This document shows positions 34,618 through 47,610 of a stretch of DNA of 64,000 bases, piece after piece. Both the position numbers and the translations under genes were made by a program. Under the pieces are notes generated by a model that was not told the origin of the DNA, did no database searches, and saw only the letters and a list, made by a program, of their open reading frames with translations. The DNA lies in assembly GCA_001466705.2 (NCBI GenBank), contig LATX02000001.1, positions 868,001 through 932,000 on the forward strand. Reading direction: 5' to 3'. Source of the DNA: Moniliophthora roreri. Its lineage: Eukaryota; Basidiomycota; Agaricomycetes; Agaricales; Marasmiaceae. Each line of letters begins with the position of its first letter. Position 1 is the stretch's first letter.

Positions 34618-37600
34618 ATGACCGCACCCTCATTCTCATCCTTCCCCCCCTCATTTGATTCATTTCCGGATCTCGAAGCGGGTCCCAGTGGAATCAAAGA
34701 TTTGGCCAAGAAAGAACATTCATCTAAAAAGAAGGATAAAAGCGGAGACAAGGACAAACACAAGGACCGCAAGAAACGAAAGCGCGATGAAAGTAGTCAG
34801 CTTGCAGACAGCGGGGACAACTCCTCTAGAGGCAGCGATAATAATTCGCGTTATTTTTACTCGGATTGGAAAGGTGACCCGCTGAGCATTCAGTACGGCG
34901 GAATTCACAAGGGTGACATACCGAGGTATACCGTAGTAAACCGTGCGTTGTCTTCTCTCTTCCAATAACATCTAATGATTATAAAGGCGGCAGAAAGATA
35001 CTTGGATTACCGCTTGGGTGGTCGGCATTCGCTCGCAACGACCAAGGAATCGTAGTCGGGAAGGATCGACATCAAGTACGCTTATTTGACTTGTTCCATG
35101 CCAATGTTTGAAATAATGACGAAGACCACAGATACCAACCCTGACAGACACGAAGACTCGACATTTGCTCGCTGCTGCCCCGACCCCTTTGCTGCGATCC
35201 AGTGGTAGCAACAGATACCAAGAAGTCGATGGCTTTCTTCCTCTGCCATCGAATAACAAACCATTGGGCTACCGTTCCATTACAAGAGAGGACCATAATT
35301 CCGAATCAGACTCGGATTATGATTCGAACCCCGATTTGTCCGACCCTGGTAGCGCAGACAATGAAACGCAGAGGACAGCCCTTTCTTCACATCAGGAAAC
35401 TCTGAGAACCCTTGAACAAAGATTATTAAACGACCCTTCATCCATTTCCGATTGGCTCAGTTTGATCTCCCGAACTGTGTCTACGATAGACCCGAACTCG
35501 AGAGGCTCGAGAAAAGCACAAGCAGAGATCACCATTTCTATCCTCGAACGAGCATTGTCAGCACACCCGCGAAACAAGTATTCTAAACATCTTCGGCTCA
35601 AGTACCTGGCAGCTGGTTCGGAAACATGGACTGAACCCCGTATCAATGAGGAGTGGGAAAATGCAATCAAGCTGGGGGACGTAGATATTTGGATAGAGTG
35701 GCTCGAATGGAAAATCGGGAGGGCATTTGACGGTCTCTCGGGCGTTTTTGATGCAGCTACCCGAGTATTAGCCGCGTTGGACAGTTCCTTGGGTGACGAG
35801 TTGGGCAAGATTAGGGTCTTGTGGCGAGTTGCAGTGGCCTGCCAGCATTCAGGTAAGCACACTGAATTGTCGTTATCGGTGACACGCTGAACACGATCTA
35901 GGTTATCCGGAGCGAGCTACCGCACTATTCCAAGCCCAAGCTGAACTGTGCGTTCCATTTTGGGGAAATACCAGGCACTTAATAATGATTGACACGTCCC
36001 AGATTGTTCGAAATACCTCAATCTATGCACGGCTTATCTTTTGGGGACATTCTTGACGCATTTGAAAAGTTCTGGGACTCTGAGGTTCCTCGTGTTGGAG
36101 AAACGGAGTCTAACGGATGGGCAGTTTGGCATTCGCGGCGTTACGAGAATCTCGCAGCCGGATCAGCGCCCTCCGGGGTCATTGACCAGCCTGATCTTGA
36201 CCCGTACCGGCAATGGGGAATCAGCGAGACACTTACTGATCGTGCACGTCGCTGGCCGTTACGAACTACCGACGAGTCCGATGACCCGTATGCCACTGTG
36301 CTTTTCTCGGATATCAGACCTATACTGGTTAGCCTTGAAAATCAGCGGGCAAAAGATGCTTTTCGTGTCACTTGGCTGTCAGTAGCGGGACTCCATGTTC
36401 CCGGTCTTTCAGAGTTCCTAGCGAGTGATGAAGAATCCTGGGATGATCGGTGGTGTATGAATTGCGTAACCTTACCCAACTACCTGAACGTTATTTTTCC
36501 GGCTGGAAAACACCAAAGGCTAACTACAGAGTCGCATTCTGGGGTCATTATCGGAAGGGAGAAGGTGTATGCCAGCAGTTTTGGTCCTGTGAGAAATTGG
36601 ACGTGGGGTTCTTTGGGTCCCATGGCACCAATTCATGGACAACATGGCATGTGGGATCAGGTTGATGTGGCTGGAATCGACATTGAATACATTAGACGGA
36701 TATTCAGCCAGCTCAGGCTTGGATCAGAAGATGTAGAGTGGGATACGCTTGCGTTGGTTTTTGAGGCCGCTATTAATGTCAAGACGTGCGCGTTCTTCCA
36801 TAATTCTGGGTTTAGCACTGTTGACCTCTTCACGCAGTGCACTAAAACTATCCAAGACCTTCCTGGGAGCCGCACGGGATTCTCTTCCACACTGGGCAGC
36901 ACACGCTCAACTGGAACGAATGCGTGGCCGGCTGAATGACGCTCGCAAGGTGTACCAGACAATTCTTATCGTATCATCTTCATCTACACGACGGCCTGGT
37001 GAAAGCCAACTCTGGTGGGATTGGGCGGAGATGGAGTGGAGAGCAGGTCAGTCAGAGGCAGCACTATCTATCGTAATGAAAAGCGCTGGCGTAGAAGGCC
37101 GTGGTGGGGTTGCTGTTTTGCGGGCCAAGCGTATTCTCGCTGATGAAGCGGAACGCAGTGAAACCTGGAAAGAAGCAGAGGATTGGACAAAGCTAGGTGC
37201 CTTACTTGATCTACTTACGTCCAACAACATCGCCGCCTGTCAGCAGATGTTTGAAGAACGATTGGGTTCCATGAGATCAGGACATGTGGGTCATGAAAGC
37301 ATGACCATTTCGGCTCTACTGTTTCTCTACATGCATGGAATGGTGCTGAAGAACCCTATGCCGCCGGCAATATTGAGGGAAGCTGTTCAGAAGGCGCTGG
37401 AGAGATATCCCAGCAATTCTGTGATACTTGCACTCTTTTTGGAGTGTGAGAAGGGACAGGGCGTATGGGGACGTGTACGTGGGCTGTTGGGAAGCAGCAG
37501 TGGGAATGCGGAGAAGGATATCGCTAGAAAGGTTCAAGAAATATGGATTGCGAGATGGGAAGAAGGCCGATGGGAAAGTGAAGTGGAGAGAATTCGCGGT

Positions 37601-38097
37601 AGTTTGGCTGGTGCAATAGATCACGGCAGGTAAGAAGGTTCACGGTGTGCATTTTCTCAGTGTTCAGTAGACTCTAGGACCCGAGGCAGCCCAGTTCTAT
37701 GGAGGTTGTATATGGAACTGGAAATACGGTCAAATCGACTGGAGCAGGCCAAAAAATTGTTTTATAGAGCCATCGGAGAATGTCCGTATTACAAAGGTGC
37801 GGTTATTTATCGATTAACGGACGGGGTTTTCGAAACTGACACGATGACGAAGAATTATATGTGCTGGCATTCGTTCCGCTCCGAGGCGTGTTTAGCGCTC
37901 GGGAGCTCAACACTTTGGCTGATGTGATGGCGGAGCGAGGAATACGTATGCGCCGAGGATTGGATGAGGCGGTTGCTGACTGGAAGGGTGAAGAAGAGAA
38001 GACAATTGGGGTAGATGATGATGATGATGATGATGATGACTACGAAGATGAGATAGAGTACAATGCTCGAGAGTTGAAAAGGCTCAAGCCTTATTGA
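34618..38097 (+). CDS. NRDE2: NRDE-2 family protein
   Basis: NRDE-2 proteins work in the nucleus with Mtr4/Mtl1 helicases in RNA surveillance and, in some organisms, nuclear RNAi. Eight exons (34618-34942, 34987-35075, 35132-35852, 35902-35947, 36003-36785, 36838-37629, 37678-37796, 37853-38097) encode 1039 residues. The N-terminus is a lysine-rich [19 protein letters not shown] stretch followed by the Mtr4-binding-type region ([29 protein letters not shown]). HAT/TPR-like helices then begin ([34 protein letters not shown]). The last part has [20 protein letters not shown] and GECPYYKELYVLAF. An Asp run from a GAT microsatellite precedes the C-terminus. The 36786-36837 intron moves the reading frame and must be spliced for the C-terminal half to be made. 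Confidence 0.87.
38014..38040 (+). repeat. GAT trinucleotide run in NRDE2
   Basis: About nine GAT units encode consecutive Asp residues close to the NRDE2 C-terminus. Unit changes would be frame-neutral. Confidence 0.85.
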
Positions 38098-38407
38098 CCT
38101 TTTGCATACTGTATAGATTGAACAATGGGAATTTTTTTTGTTTACCAGTATTTAGCAAGCGATGCAAAGTAACTGTCACACTTTGTCACGCACCCGACAG
38201 ACGACTACCGACCCGACACTTCGTTGAATGCCTCGAGGCAGCAATTTTTTTGCTGGAAAGGCCGCCAAATAATTTCTATCAAGTTTTGGTGGACACTCGA
38301 CCTGAACGTTTCCTTTCCTTTTACCCCTTTCAAGCCCCTGCTCGTTCCCTATTTTTCCCATTCTCCAGCTCACCGCTCTACCATATTCTCCGCATAATCC
38401 ACAGAAC

Positions 38408-41045
38408 ATGACCACAATTCCTGCTCCAACAACCGAATCTCACCGTGAAGAATGGCCAGACGCAGATTTTGACATTCCAGAGGGACAGCCGCTACATTCC
38501 ATGTCAGACAAGGACGATGAAGAAGACTGGGACATTGAAATGGACTTGGGAAAGACCGGCGGGGCCAAGGTCATCCCAATGTCTTCCAGAGTCATTTCTT
38601 CAGACCTCGTTTCTCAAATGGTCACTATTCGGCCGCCGCAGAAGCCACAGATTCCGGAAGATGATGAAGATGATGATGAAGGCGTATCTACCATCAAGGC
38701 GGGGGCCACGGTAGTACCCAGGCCCAAGCCCAAAATCGACTTGCAGGACCCCATTGATGAAGATTTTGAAGATGGCCTTGCCCTCCCATCTGACCTTACT
38801 CGACTCTCGCTCGCACCTTTGTCTCTTAATCATCGTTCCTCAAAGAATTCCCTTGAATGGGGCGACAAAGATCAGACTTCATCATCGCAATCCTCCGATG
38901 CCTATTCAACCCTCGGCTTTGCAGACGCATCGCCCTCATCCAACTCTACATCTTCTGCTTCTCTCCCTGATACTGAGGAGTCGGAAGAGGACGAAGAAGA
39001 CATGGAAGGTGTCGTCATCCCATCCGAGATTTTCGAGTCTGGTCACGGAGGCCGTCAGCTCAATAAGATTCTCGAGTTAAAGAAAGCGATGCTCATATCT
39101 CATGACAATGTCAAGGTTGCGAGCCCAGACCCCGAAGATGACTTTGAGATGGGCCTCGTTATCGATGATGACGTTGATTTCAGTCCTAGCCGGCTCCTCC
39201 ATAGTGCTCAACAGCAGAAGGCACAACGTACAGGCGATCAGCGCAGTCACAGCTTACCCACACAACGTCCCACATCCTTGAGGCCACCGTCTCGGCTAAA
39301 GTCGGATAGAGCCAAATCCCCTGCTAACCCCCCACCAGCGTCCGCTCGCCAATTGCAAAAGCTTAGGCTTTCACCATCGCCACCTCTTCATCCCCCCACT
39401 CGCTCACAGACCTTCCAGCCTCTTTCCCAGGCATCGTCATCCACTTTCCTTGCTCCAAAATCGGGAAGTCTGCGTGGTCAGAAATCCCACTCTGGGTTGA
39501 AACCACCCACGCCACCGCCGACCCGCAAACTTACTCGAAAAGCATCACTCTCATCCCTAATGGATAAGGGCTCGTCCCAAGCATCAGGCTCGGGATCAGG
39601 TTCTACAGTGGCAAAAGCTCGCTACGAGGAGCCAACAGCTGCGTCGAGAGCAAAGAGCCAGCGTTACAAAGTCCCTCCCACCAGACCTTCCACACCCTCT
39701 TCGAACCCTGCCGCCCTCCGATTAACCATGCCGATCTCCTCGTCTTCACGGACAAGACCCGCTCTCTCATCAGTATGGGGAGCACCAGCGTCACCAGCCG
39801 TCCCTTCACCTACGTTCCGCAACACCTCTTCGCCGCTACCTCGCCCCCCATCTAGCCTATCAACTAAGGCATCTCGCTCTAATGTCGTCACATCACCTTC
39901 AGCACCTCGAGTACTTCGGAAACCAAGGCGAGCGCGGCAGTATGGCGATGGAACGGAACTGGATGGCATAGAAGACCTACCCACCGATCGGGACAAGGAA
40001 AGCCGATTCCGTGTGCAACCGAAAGGCTACGGTAACCGGATTCCTGGTGGAACTTATTCGTCGAAAACAACGTCGGACAAGGGCACAGTAAGAAGGAAGA
40101 GACGAGAGCCCTCTGGTAGTAGTTCAGGTCAGTGTTTCTTTTGGCATGGTCGACTGAAACATGCTAACTTCTATATATGTATTCCTCTTAGATGTCCTAG
40201 GATCCTCCACCAGAAAGTCTTCGCGGGTAGATTTATCCGCATTGAAGAGCTCCTTTGATCGCTCACCGAAGAAAAAGAAGACAGCGTCTTCCCCTTCTCA
40301 AGCATCTCGGAAAAAGCCCACGCTTATTCGTAATCTAGGTGGCACTGGTGCTCCCAAAGGTAAGCGAACCATATCTTTAGTCACCGATACCAACTGGTAA
40401 CCTTGGACAACAGTCGTGGGCGATATGAAATGGAACCCTCAGACCTTACGCTGGGAGGGCAACGAGCATATTCTTCGCGATTTTGATGCCGTTGTCACTT
40501 CCACTCGACCAGCACTCATCACGCATCTGACTGGTTCATCCATTGGTTCACCAGTCGGCTCCTTCGCATCAGGCGCACGGATAGTGGGAAACATGATCTT
40601 CGATCCTCAACGAATGTGTTGGATATCGACATTACCGCCTGAAGAAGACGAGCCCGACGTCTTTGCCAATCTTGCTGATGATGAGGAAGAAGGTGATGGA
40701 TGGGAATCCAAGGGGGGAACCATCCGGGGCGGCATCAAATCTCTTACGCCTTCAGAAACGAGCCGGACCTCGACATCAATGTCAGGGATGCTCGTGGACC
40801 CTCCTAGTCCCTCACGTAGCTCACGGACGCGCTCACCGTCAGTATCCGATGACGACCGTGGATCACGGGCATCTATCCACTACGATATTGATGCAAACTT
40901 TGTCGACAGCTGTAGAGCTGCTGAGCAAAGACATCACGCAGAGATATCGAGTTGGAAAGACATACTTGCTAGGCAAGGTCCCTATAATGATCCAGAGCGG
41001 GCCGATCTATATGAAATCAGGGCACTTGCAACACGCAAGTATTAG
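38408..41045 (+). CDS. BYR4: Byr4/Bfa1-like mitotic-exit GAP subunit
   Basis: Byr4 (fission yeast) and Bfa1 (budding yeast) pair with Cdc16/Bub2 to form the two-part GTPase-activating protein that keeps the septation/mitotic-exit GTPase off at the spindle pole. Three exons (38408-40127, 40192-40359, 40414-41045) encode 839 residues. The N-terminus holds acidic modules (WPDADFDIPEG, DEEDWDIEMDLG, IDEDFEDGLALP). A long Ser/Pro-rich middle contains SPK and SP sites. The conserved C-terminal part has KKPTLIRNLGG, the Trp motif DMKWNPQTLRWEGNEHILRD, PALITHLTG and VGNMIFDPQRMCWIS, which I associate with this family. Identification rests on these motifs; the middle is too divergent to help. The start has a good context 8 bp after an AG-rich leader. 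Confidence 0.75.
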
Positions 41046-41458
41046 TCCTGATTTGTTTTTTTTTCCCCCTTTACATGCTCTCTCTACATCCTCCATCCCA
41101 CCGGTCTTAGGTATACAGCCGTTTAACTATCCTTATTCTATTTCTCTTTTTGGCAAGGACTGCTTTCTGTATGTACAGTACAAAAGCTGTTGTGTTCGTT
41201 CCACTCAGACTCTCCTTTTTACTACTTGGTCCGTCGTCTTTTTCGTTCGTATTGTCCATATCTTGCGGTTGATCTTGGTCACTCTCACACTCTCTCGATA
41301 TGTACAATCTCGCATATGGAATTTATGGTCTTTAATCTCTGAATTAGAGTTTGTGAAAGTGACAGTCTAGCTTGGGATGGAATTGTGTGCCAATGACGCG
41401 CATCAAAACACACTTTCGCTTTGACCAACATCAACTGTTTTCTTTCAACAACCTCGAA
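41046..41458. other. Spacer between BYR4-like gene and CDC23
   Basis: T-rich 3' sequence of the upstream gene and a short promoter for CDC23. Open frames starting at 41372 extend CDC23 upstream in frame, but their first true ATGs have poor context. No other feature is seen. Confidence 0.4.
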
Positions 41459-43828
41459 ATGTCGAAAACGGAAGAAATGTCAAGTATTATACCCGTAGAC
41501 CAAGCAATGGTCTCCGCAATCAGAAGTTCTATTCAAGACAATGCAGATCGAGGACTACAAGTCGCGTCCAAGTGGTGCGTTGCCTCTCATTCTTCCCGAA
41601 CGGTGAACTTTACGGAGGATAGCGTTTTTCTAGGTCAGCCGAACTCTTAATGTCGATACCCAACGCCAAACGTACCTTGTTTCGTCAAAAGGAACAACTT
41701 CGCGACATTTTACTAGGAGCCGAAGGAGATCGTGCACTCGAATTGGATGAAGCTGATGAGATTGATGCGGCGAGGAGATGCATGGATTCACGACAATATC
41801 TTCGTGCGGAGCATTATGCGAGGGAGTGTAGGAGTGCAAAGGGTGTTTTCATCTACGTTTATTCGAGGTTCCTCGTACGCGACCATCTATTTTTCTCGAT
41901 CGCTTGTACTCAATCCTGAAAGACCAATGAACGGAAAGCCGCAGAGGAATGGCATAAATTGGATGGTTCGGCTTGTTTGTCTGCGGTAAATTTTTGTTAA
42001 TTGATGCTTGTAATCCTAATGGACAGGAACGCGTTACCAACCACCTCTTCCGCATAACACAACTATCGGTGAATTGCTCGAGATCATAGAGGGCTCACAA
42101 GATCCGTTTCTCAAGTTTCTGTTTGTCTCTTCCGTTCGATCTGCGGTCAACCTAGTAACTTATCCCACAGCAAGGCCTTATTTTATCGACGCCTTTCCCG
42201 CCATGAAGATGCAATACAAACCCTAATCGAGTCTGTTTCAGCATATCCGTGGAATTGGTCTGCATGGATGCTCCTGGGTAACTGCGTAGACACAAAAGCA
42301 GAAGTGAGCTTTTGACTGTTCTGCGTCTGTCCCGTTCTTAGATCCACCTTGACAGTTCATAAACATAATGACGCGCCTGACTCTTCCCCCAAACCATCCG
42401 ATATCCCATATGTTGTACCTCAAAGTTGTGAACGACCTGCACAGTGCACAACAGCCTCAAGACATCCGAACATGCGACCAACTGCTCAGTCAAGATCACT
42501 TTCCAGATAGTATGTGGCTCATGACACAGCGGGCGAAAGCGATGTATGATCTAGGTGGTACGTATCGTTGTCGTCAGGCTGCAGTTACACCGTGAGCTAA
42601 CATGCGTGACAATAGCCTTCAGCGTTGCTATACAACAGTTTGAGCGCATTTTCAAGATTGATCCGGAACGAATAGACGATATCGACGTCTATGCCAACAT
42701 CCTGTATTGTACACATAAGAGAGAGAGACTATCCCTACTCGCTGAGAAGTTTGCGAAGAAAGACAAAGACCGACCGGAGATATGCTGCATACTCGGTAAG
42801 CTCTTTGAAACTTGCAAGTACCCAGAATTGGCTCAAACTTTGCTATAACCCTAGGAAGCACATGTTCACAGAGGATGGAGCATGAAAAGGCAGTCAAGTA
42901 CTTCAAACGCGCTACACAACTTGACCCGACGTTCTTTCAAGGCTGGACGCTTCTCGGTTTCGAATTTATGGAGATGGCGAATCCACCTGCAGCTATTGAG
43001 GCATTCCGGAGGGCGCTGGGTACGTTATTCAGGTGCGCTTTAATCGTTTGGTTCTCACCGTGTCCTATTCCCAGATCTCAGTAAGAAAGATTACCGACCC
43101 TGGTACGGGATGGCCCAGGCATACATGGTACTTAGCATGCCCACATATTCACTATACTACTATTTGAAGGCTTCGGAATTGAAGTGAGCTCGCCTTCGCC
43201 GGCATATGGAGCCAGCAACTAACCAATGCCAAATAATAAGGTCGACTGATATCCCAGTATGGGAAGGATTAGCTCAGTGTTATGAAGATTTGGGGAGGTG
43301 AGTCCTGCGAAATTCTTCCATACTCACATTCTTCATGTCACCTGCAGACCTCACGACGCCATAGCTTGCTATAAGCGCATGGTCGCTAAAACCAGTAACC
43401 AAACGCAAGTGATACCGCTGCATGTGAAGCTGTCCAAATTGTACAAAGCGCTAGAAGACAATGGAGAGGCCGTCAATCACCACGTCCAAATCATCAGAAT
43501 ATATGAAGCAGATAGTAAGTCAAACCACTAACTAAAGAGTATTCCAACGTATGACGATCAATCAGAGCAAAAGTCGAACGATAGTGTTCCGGAGCAATAC
43601 ATGCGCTCGATGGTCGAGGTGGCAGAGTATCATGCCAAAGCACCGAATGGCAATCTACTTCTGGCGGCAGATTATCTGAAGGTATGCTCGGGTGTATCTG
43701 GATGCCCGCCCGACGTAACTGTCCTTTTGCCCATGGTACACCAGAAAGCTCGACAAATGGGTCTGACTTTGACCGAGGATAGCATATTTTCCAGTGAACA
43801 TAGAAAGACAATGCTGAAAAGGCCGTGA
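41459..43828 (+). CDS. CDC23: Anaphase-promoting complex subunit Cdc23 (APC8)
   Basis: Cdc23 is a TPR scaffold subunit of the APC/C ubiquitin ligase that triggers anaphase. Thirteen exons (41459-41574, 41634-41874, 41923-41965, 42027-42120, 42171-42303, 42356-42557, 42616-42795, 42855-43019, 43075-43183, 43241-43297, 43348-43514, 43566-43681, 43745-43828) encode 568 residues. The N-terminus carries the APC8 helical domain (MDSRQYLRAEHYAREC). TPR units follow with typical APC8 blocks: LFYRRLSRHEDAIQTLIESV, IFKIDPERIDDIDVYANILY, EHEKAVKYFKRATQLDP, DYRPWYGMAQAYMVLSMPTY, YYYLKASELK and VWEGLAQCYEDLGRPHDAI. The last intron (43682-43744) is 63 nt and stop-free, so retaining it adds 21 residues without a frame change. 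Upstream in-frame ATGs exist at 41378 and 41393. Confidence 0.9.
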
Positions 43829-43944
43829 CGGAACAGCAGTCAGGTGTCGACGGTTTTTCAGAAGTAGTCTATCGATGTATGAATGAGTCACGCGCTAGCT
43901 ATCTTAGATCTTATCTTTCACCTCCCCTTCATGACCTGTTCTCG

Positions 43945-44949
43945 ATGTCCACGTCTTCAATAGCCCATCTAGAGCCTGGATGTGGTCGCATTACCCTGTC
44001 TTCTCATCTGGGAGCTGCTACATTTTCCGAATTGGCATCGACATACCCTCTGAAGCTAATATCACCGAAAGTAGCTTCCAAACCAGAGGTAGCGATCGTG
44101 TATGTCCTCTCTTATGGAGGAGGGCTAGTTGGCGGAGATCAGATTTATCTTTCTGTCAAAGTTGATGCAGGAACAATCTTGTTATTGCTATCTCAGGTGC
44201 TGTCCACGAGAAAGTGACCCCCGAACCAGCCCTCACAGTCATCACAGGGATTCACAAAAGTATTCACCACGCGTATGCAACAACGGCTCATCACGTCGAA
44301 CGCGGACACCCACTCATTGGACAACAATGCATCGTATTATCCTACTTATCAGAAAATGGAATTCAACGTTTCACCCGGAAGCGCTGTTTTCCTCCTCCCC
44401 GATCCCGTTACTTGCTTTCGCTCTGCATCCTATAGACAAAAGCAGATATTTCACCTTTCCAAAGACTCCTCTCTGATATTACTGGACTGGTTCACGTCCG
44501 GAAGAAAGTCGCGTGGTGAAGAGTGGGTTTTTTCCACGTACAACAGTGAAAATGAAGTCTTCGTGGAGGGTGTTAGGTTAGCGAAGGACGCAACATTGTT
44601 GGAGGAGCATGCAAGTGACAACCATCCCTCACTTCCTCCAAGATCACTTGCGGATAAATTAGCGCCGTATTCATGCTATGCAACGGTCATTCTGTATGGG
44701 CCTTTACTTCAAGGAACAACTCTAACTTTGACCGAGAAATACGAGGCCGTTTCTGTCATGAAGCTCTCTGCTCCCCCGAATCTCCTCTGGTCATTGAGCC
44801 AGGTTCGGGTTACATCGCAGGGCCATTTAGGAACAGTTATCAGGGTGGCTGGTAAGGAGACTGAGTTGGTGAAGGATTGGTTGAGCGCGTCGCTCCATCC
44901 TATAGTCGACGTTGTGGGTATGGATGTATATCGTCGAGTATTTACGTAG
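43945..44949 (+). CDS. ureD: Urease accessory protein UreD
   Basis: UreD binds apo-urease with UreF and UreG and helps deliver nickel to the active site, so the fungus probably uses urea as a nitrogen source. Two exons (43945-44196 and 44248-44949) make 317 residues. Family features are LEPGCGRITLSSHLGAAT at the N-terminus, YPLKLISPK, the glycine motif VYVLSYGGGLVGGDQIYLSV, GFTKVF(T)TR after the intron, VFLLPDPVTCFRSASYRQKQ, and LLDWFTSGRKSRGEEW. The intron has to be removed to join LLLLSQ to GFTKVF. The gene starts only 116 bp after the CDC23 stop on the same strand. Urease itself and the other accessory genes are not in the window. Confidence 0.88.
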
Positions 44950-45066
44950 ACTACTTCATCTGAAGTTGTTTCAAATGCAATGAGTGGATTTATTAGATCG
45001 ATTACACTAAAGCATCCTTATGAAGGAACAAATGATACAGTGTGTTAGCAAAATGACTAGTCTAAA

Positions 45067-47610
45067 TCAAAGTTGTTTAGCAGCGACAGACGGAGCCGGA
45101 ATAGGTCCGTCCTCAGGAGGCGGAGGTGCTGATCGCGGCTCAGGTGCGATAGTACCAGTGCCACGTTGCTTCTCTTGCTCATCTAACCATTTATCCATAT
45201 CATCTCCGCGACCGGCGAATGGACGCTTGCCCAAGAGATTGATCATATCCTCCCTAACATGCGTCTGGTTGGTCATGGTTATATCGATAAAGGTTAGGAT
45301 GGCACGTACCTCGTCAGCACTTCCTTCTCTAGTAGAAGTTTCGCAACCTTCTCAACATCCTCTTTATGGTCGGTCAGAAGTTTTCGTGTTCGGTCATACT
45401 GGTTACTAGAAACAGAACAGATTAGTGACTATTACTCGGAAGTGAGGCTAAATACCTACGTGATCATCTTGCGAACCTCGGCGTCTAATGTCTCAGCAGT
45501 CTTTTCGCTGAAAGGTTTGTTCCATCCTTCCTTAGCTCCGCGGTCACCACCATAGCTGACAGGTCCTATTACGTCGTTCATGCCATAGTTCGCACAGGCT
45601 TCGAAAGCATAGCGAGTGATTTTCTGCAAATCGTCCTGCGCACCACTGGTGATATTTTCAGTACCAAAGAAGATCTCTTCAGATACACGTCCACCCAGCG
45701 TGACACAAATTTGATCCGCTAGTTGAGGACTGGAGAGAAGATAACGATCAGGGGGAAGATACTGAAAGAGAGTATAAGTGTTCAAAACCCTTGACAGTCT
45801 AGATGTCTATGTACCGTACCTGTGCATAACCCAGAGCACCGTTACCTCTGGGGATGATGCTAACCTTGAGGACGGGGTCAGCGTGCTCCAAAAACCAACC
45901 AGCGACTGCATGCCCGGCTTCGTGATACGCGACTGTCTTCTTCTCCAAGGGACTAAGTACCCTGCTCTTCTTCTCTAAACCGACAATGACACGTTCAATA
46001 GCGTCGTCGAAGTGGGAAGATGTGACAGCCTCAGCGCCTCGTCTGGCAGCCCGGAGAGCAGCCTCATTGCAAACGTTGGCGATATCAGCACCAGAGAACC
46101 CTGGTGTGAGCACAGCCAGCCTTTGAGCCAGTGAGTCCATGTCCTTCAATGACTCGTGTAGTTTGAGAGGAGCCAGATGTACGAGGAAGATACCCTTCCT
46201 ACCAGAAACGTCCGGTCGATCTATGACGATATGTCTATCAAAACGACCAGGTCGCATAAGGGCGGGGTCAAGTACATCCGGTCTGTTCGTTCCGGCCAAA
46301 ACAACAATGTGTTCGTGCGTACCGAAGCCGTCCATCTCGACCAATAGCTGATTAAGGGTAGACTCTCGTTCATCGTTGCCCCCAAAGCTCCGGCCCTTCT
46401 CCCTGGACTTTCCAATGGCGTCGATTTCGTCGACGAAAATGATACAAGGAGCATTCTTCTTTGCTGACGCGAATAGATCACGTACACGAGAAGAACCCAC
46501 GCCGACAAACATTTCCACAAACTCCGATCCGGACACTGACAGGAAGGGAACTGATGCCTCGCCAGCTGTTGCTTTTGCAAGTAACGTCTTTCCCGTTCCC
46601 GGAGGCCCTGACAGAATAGCGCCTCGAGGGATCTTGGCACCCAACTTCTCGTACTTGGAAGGCTCTTTCAAGAACTGCACGAATTCCATAATCTCCTCCT
46701 TCGCCTCATCCATACCGGCTACATCCTTGAATTTGACCTTCACCTGAGTATCTTTGTCAAACAGCTTGGCGCGACTCTTTCCGATACTAAAAATGCCACC
46801 GCCGGAACTACCACTGCCTCTTCTCGACAACCAATACAAGAAACCGATGACGGCAACGGTAGGAGCGAATTCGAGCAACACTCGGAAGGCAGATACTTCG
46901 TCGGTGTAGGCAACTGGTATTCGTTCATGGCTGGGAATTCCAAGCTCCTTCTGGGCTTCATCCAGCTTCCGCTCGAATGCCTCAACGCTCCCGATGGAGA
47001 AGTAGTAGTCGCCGCCTGACATGCCCGCAGAAGGGTACATAGTTCCTGTAGCATTGGAATGGAGCTTGACCCGGACTTTATGGCCATTGACCACCGTAAG
47101 CTTGTCAACAAAACCCTTGTCGAGGAACGCTGTTCGGAACTCCTGCCATGTAATTTCCTTGGAGGTGGATGCGGATGTGCTGGAGTAGATGAAATGGGCA
47201 ATAGCAAGACCGGTTATCCAATTAATAGCATTGTTGAACCCGTTGTTGTTACCGCCAGGAGGAGGTGGCTCCTTGCCATTGGAAGAAGAGTTGCGCTTCT
47301 CCTGCTCCTTGCGGTTCTTCTCCTCCTGCTCCCGAACCCGTTGGAAAAAGCCCTTGAGGGACTGGCCTATGTCCTCTGGCGAGCCCGATTCAACGTCCTT
47401 CTTCTGCTTCTCCTCCGTGGCAGACGTGGATGGCTCCTCTTTCGACTTCTTATCCGACTCTGTTTGTCGATTTGAACTCGATGGGGGCTGAGACTGGCCA
47501 GAATTCTGCGAAGGCCTATTCACAGGCGTCCCATATAGTCGAATTGGTCTGACTGCTAGTCTCCGTGTACCAGAAACGAGGCGAGCAGCCCTTATAGAAC
47601 GAGAGAACAT
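45067..47610 (-). CDS. AFG3: Mitochondrial m-AAA protease (AFG3/YTA12 family)
   Basis: m-AAA proteases are hexameric zinc proteases in the mitochondrial inner membrane, facing the matrix. They degrade damaged membrane proteins and process ribosomal protein L32. Four exons (47610-45820, 45761-45460, 45405-45310, 45253-45067) encode 791 residues. In order: an Arg-rich presequence (about 1-25), a charged linker, TM1 at about 129-145, the FtsH-ext intermembrane domain with [18 protein letters not shown]2 at about 243-262, Walker A GPPGTGKT at 335-342, Walker [10 protein letters not shown], the second-region-of-homology arginines in MRPGRFDR, and the zinc site HEAGH at 563-567. It ends in a Pro-rich acidic tail. 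Both AFG3/YTA10 and YTA12 remain possible names. Confidence 0.92.

Noticed and set aside
35325..35340. tRNA-like GATTCGAACCCCG box
   Set aside because: It lies inside NRDE2 exon 3 and no cloverleaf or A box can be formed around it. I found no tRNA gene elsewhere in the window.
44197..44247. Read-through reading of the UreD intron
   Set aside because: The retained frame stops at TGA 44215-44217 and loses the conserved GFTKVF joint, so the intron is real.
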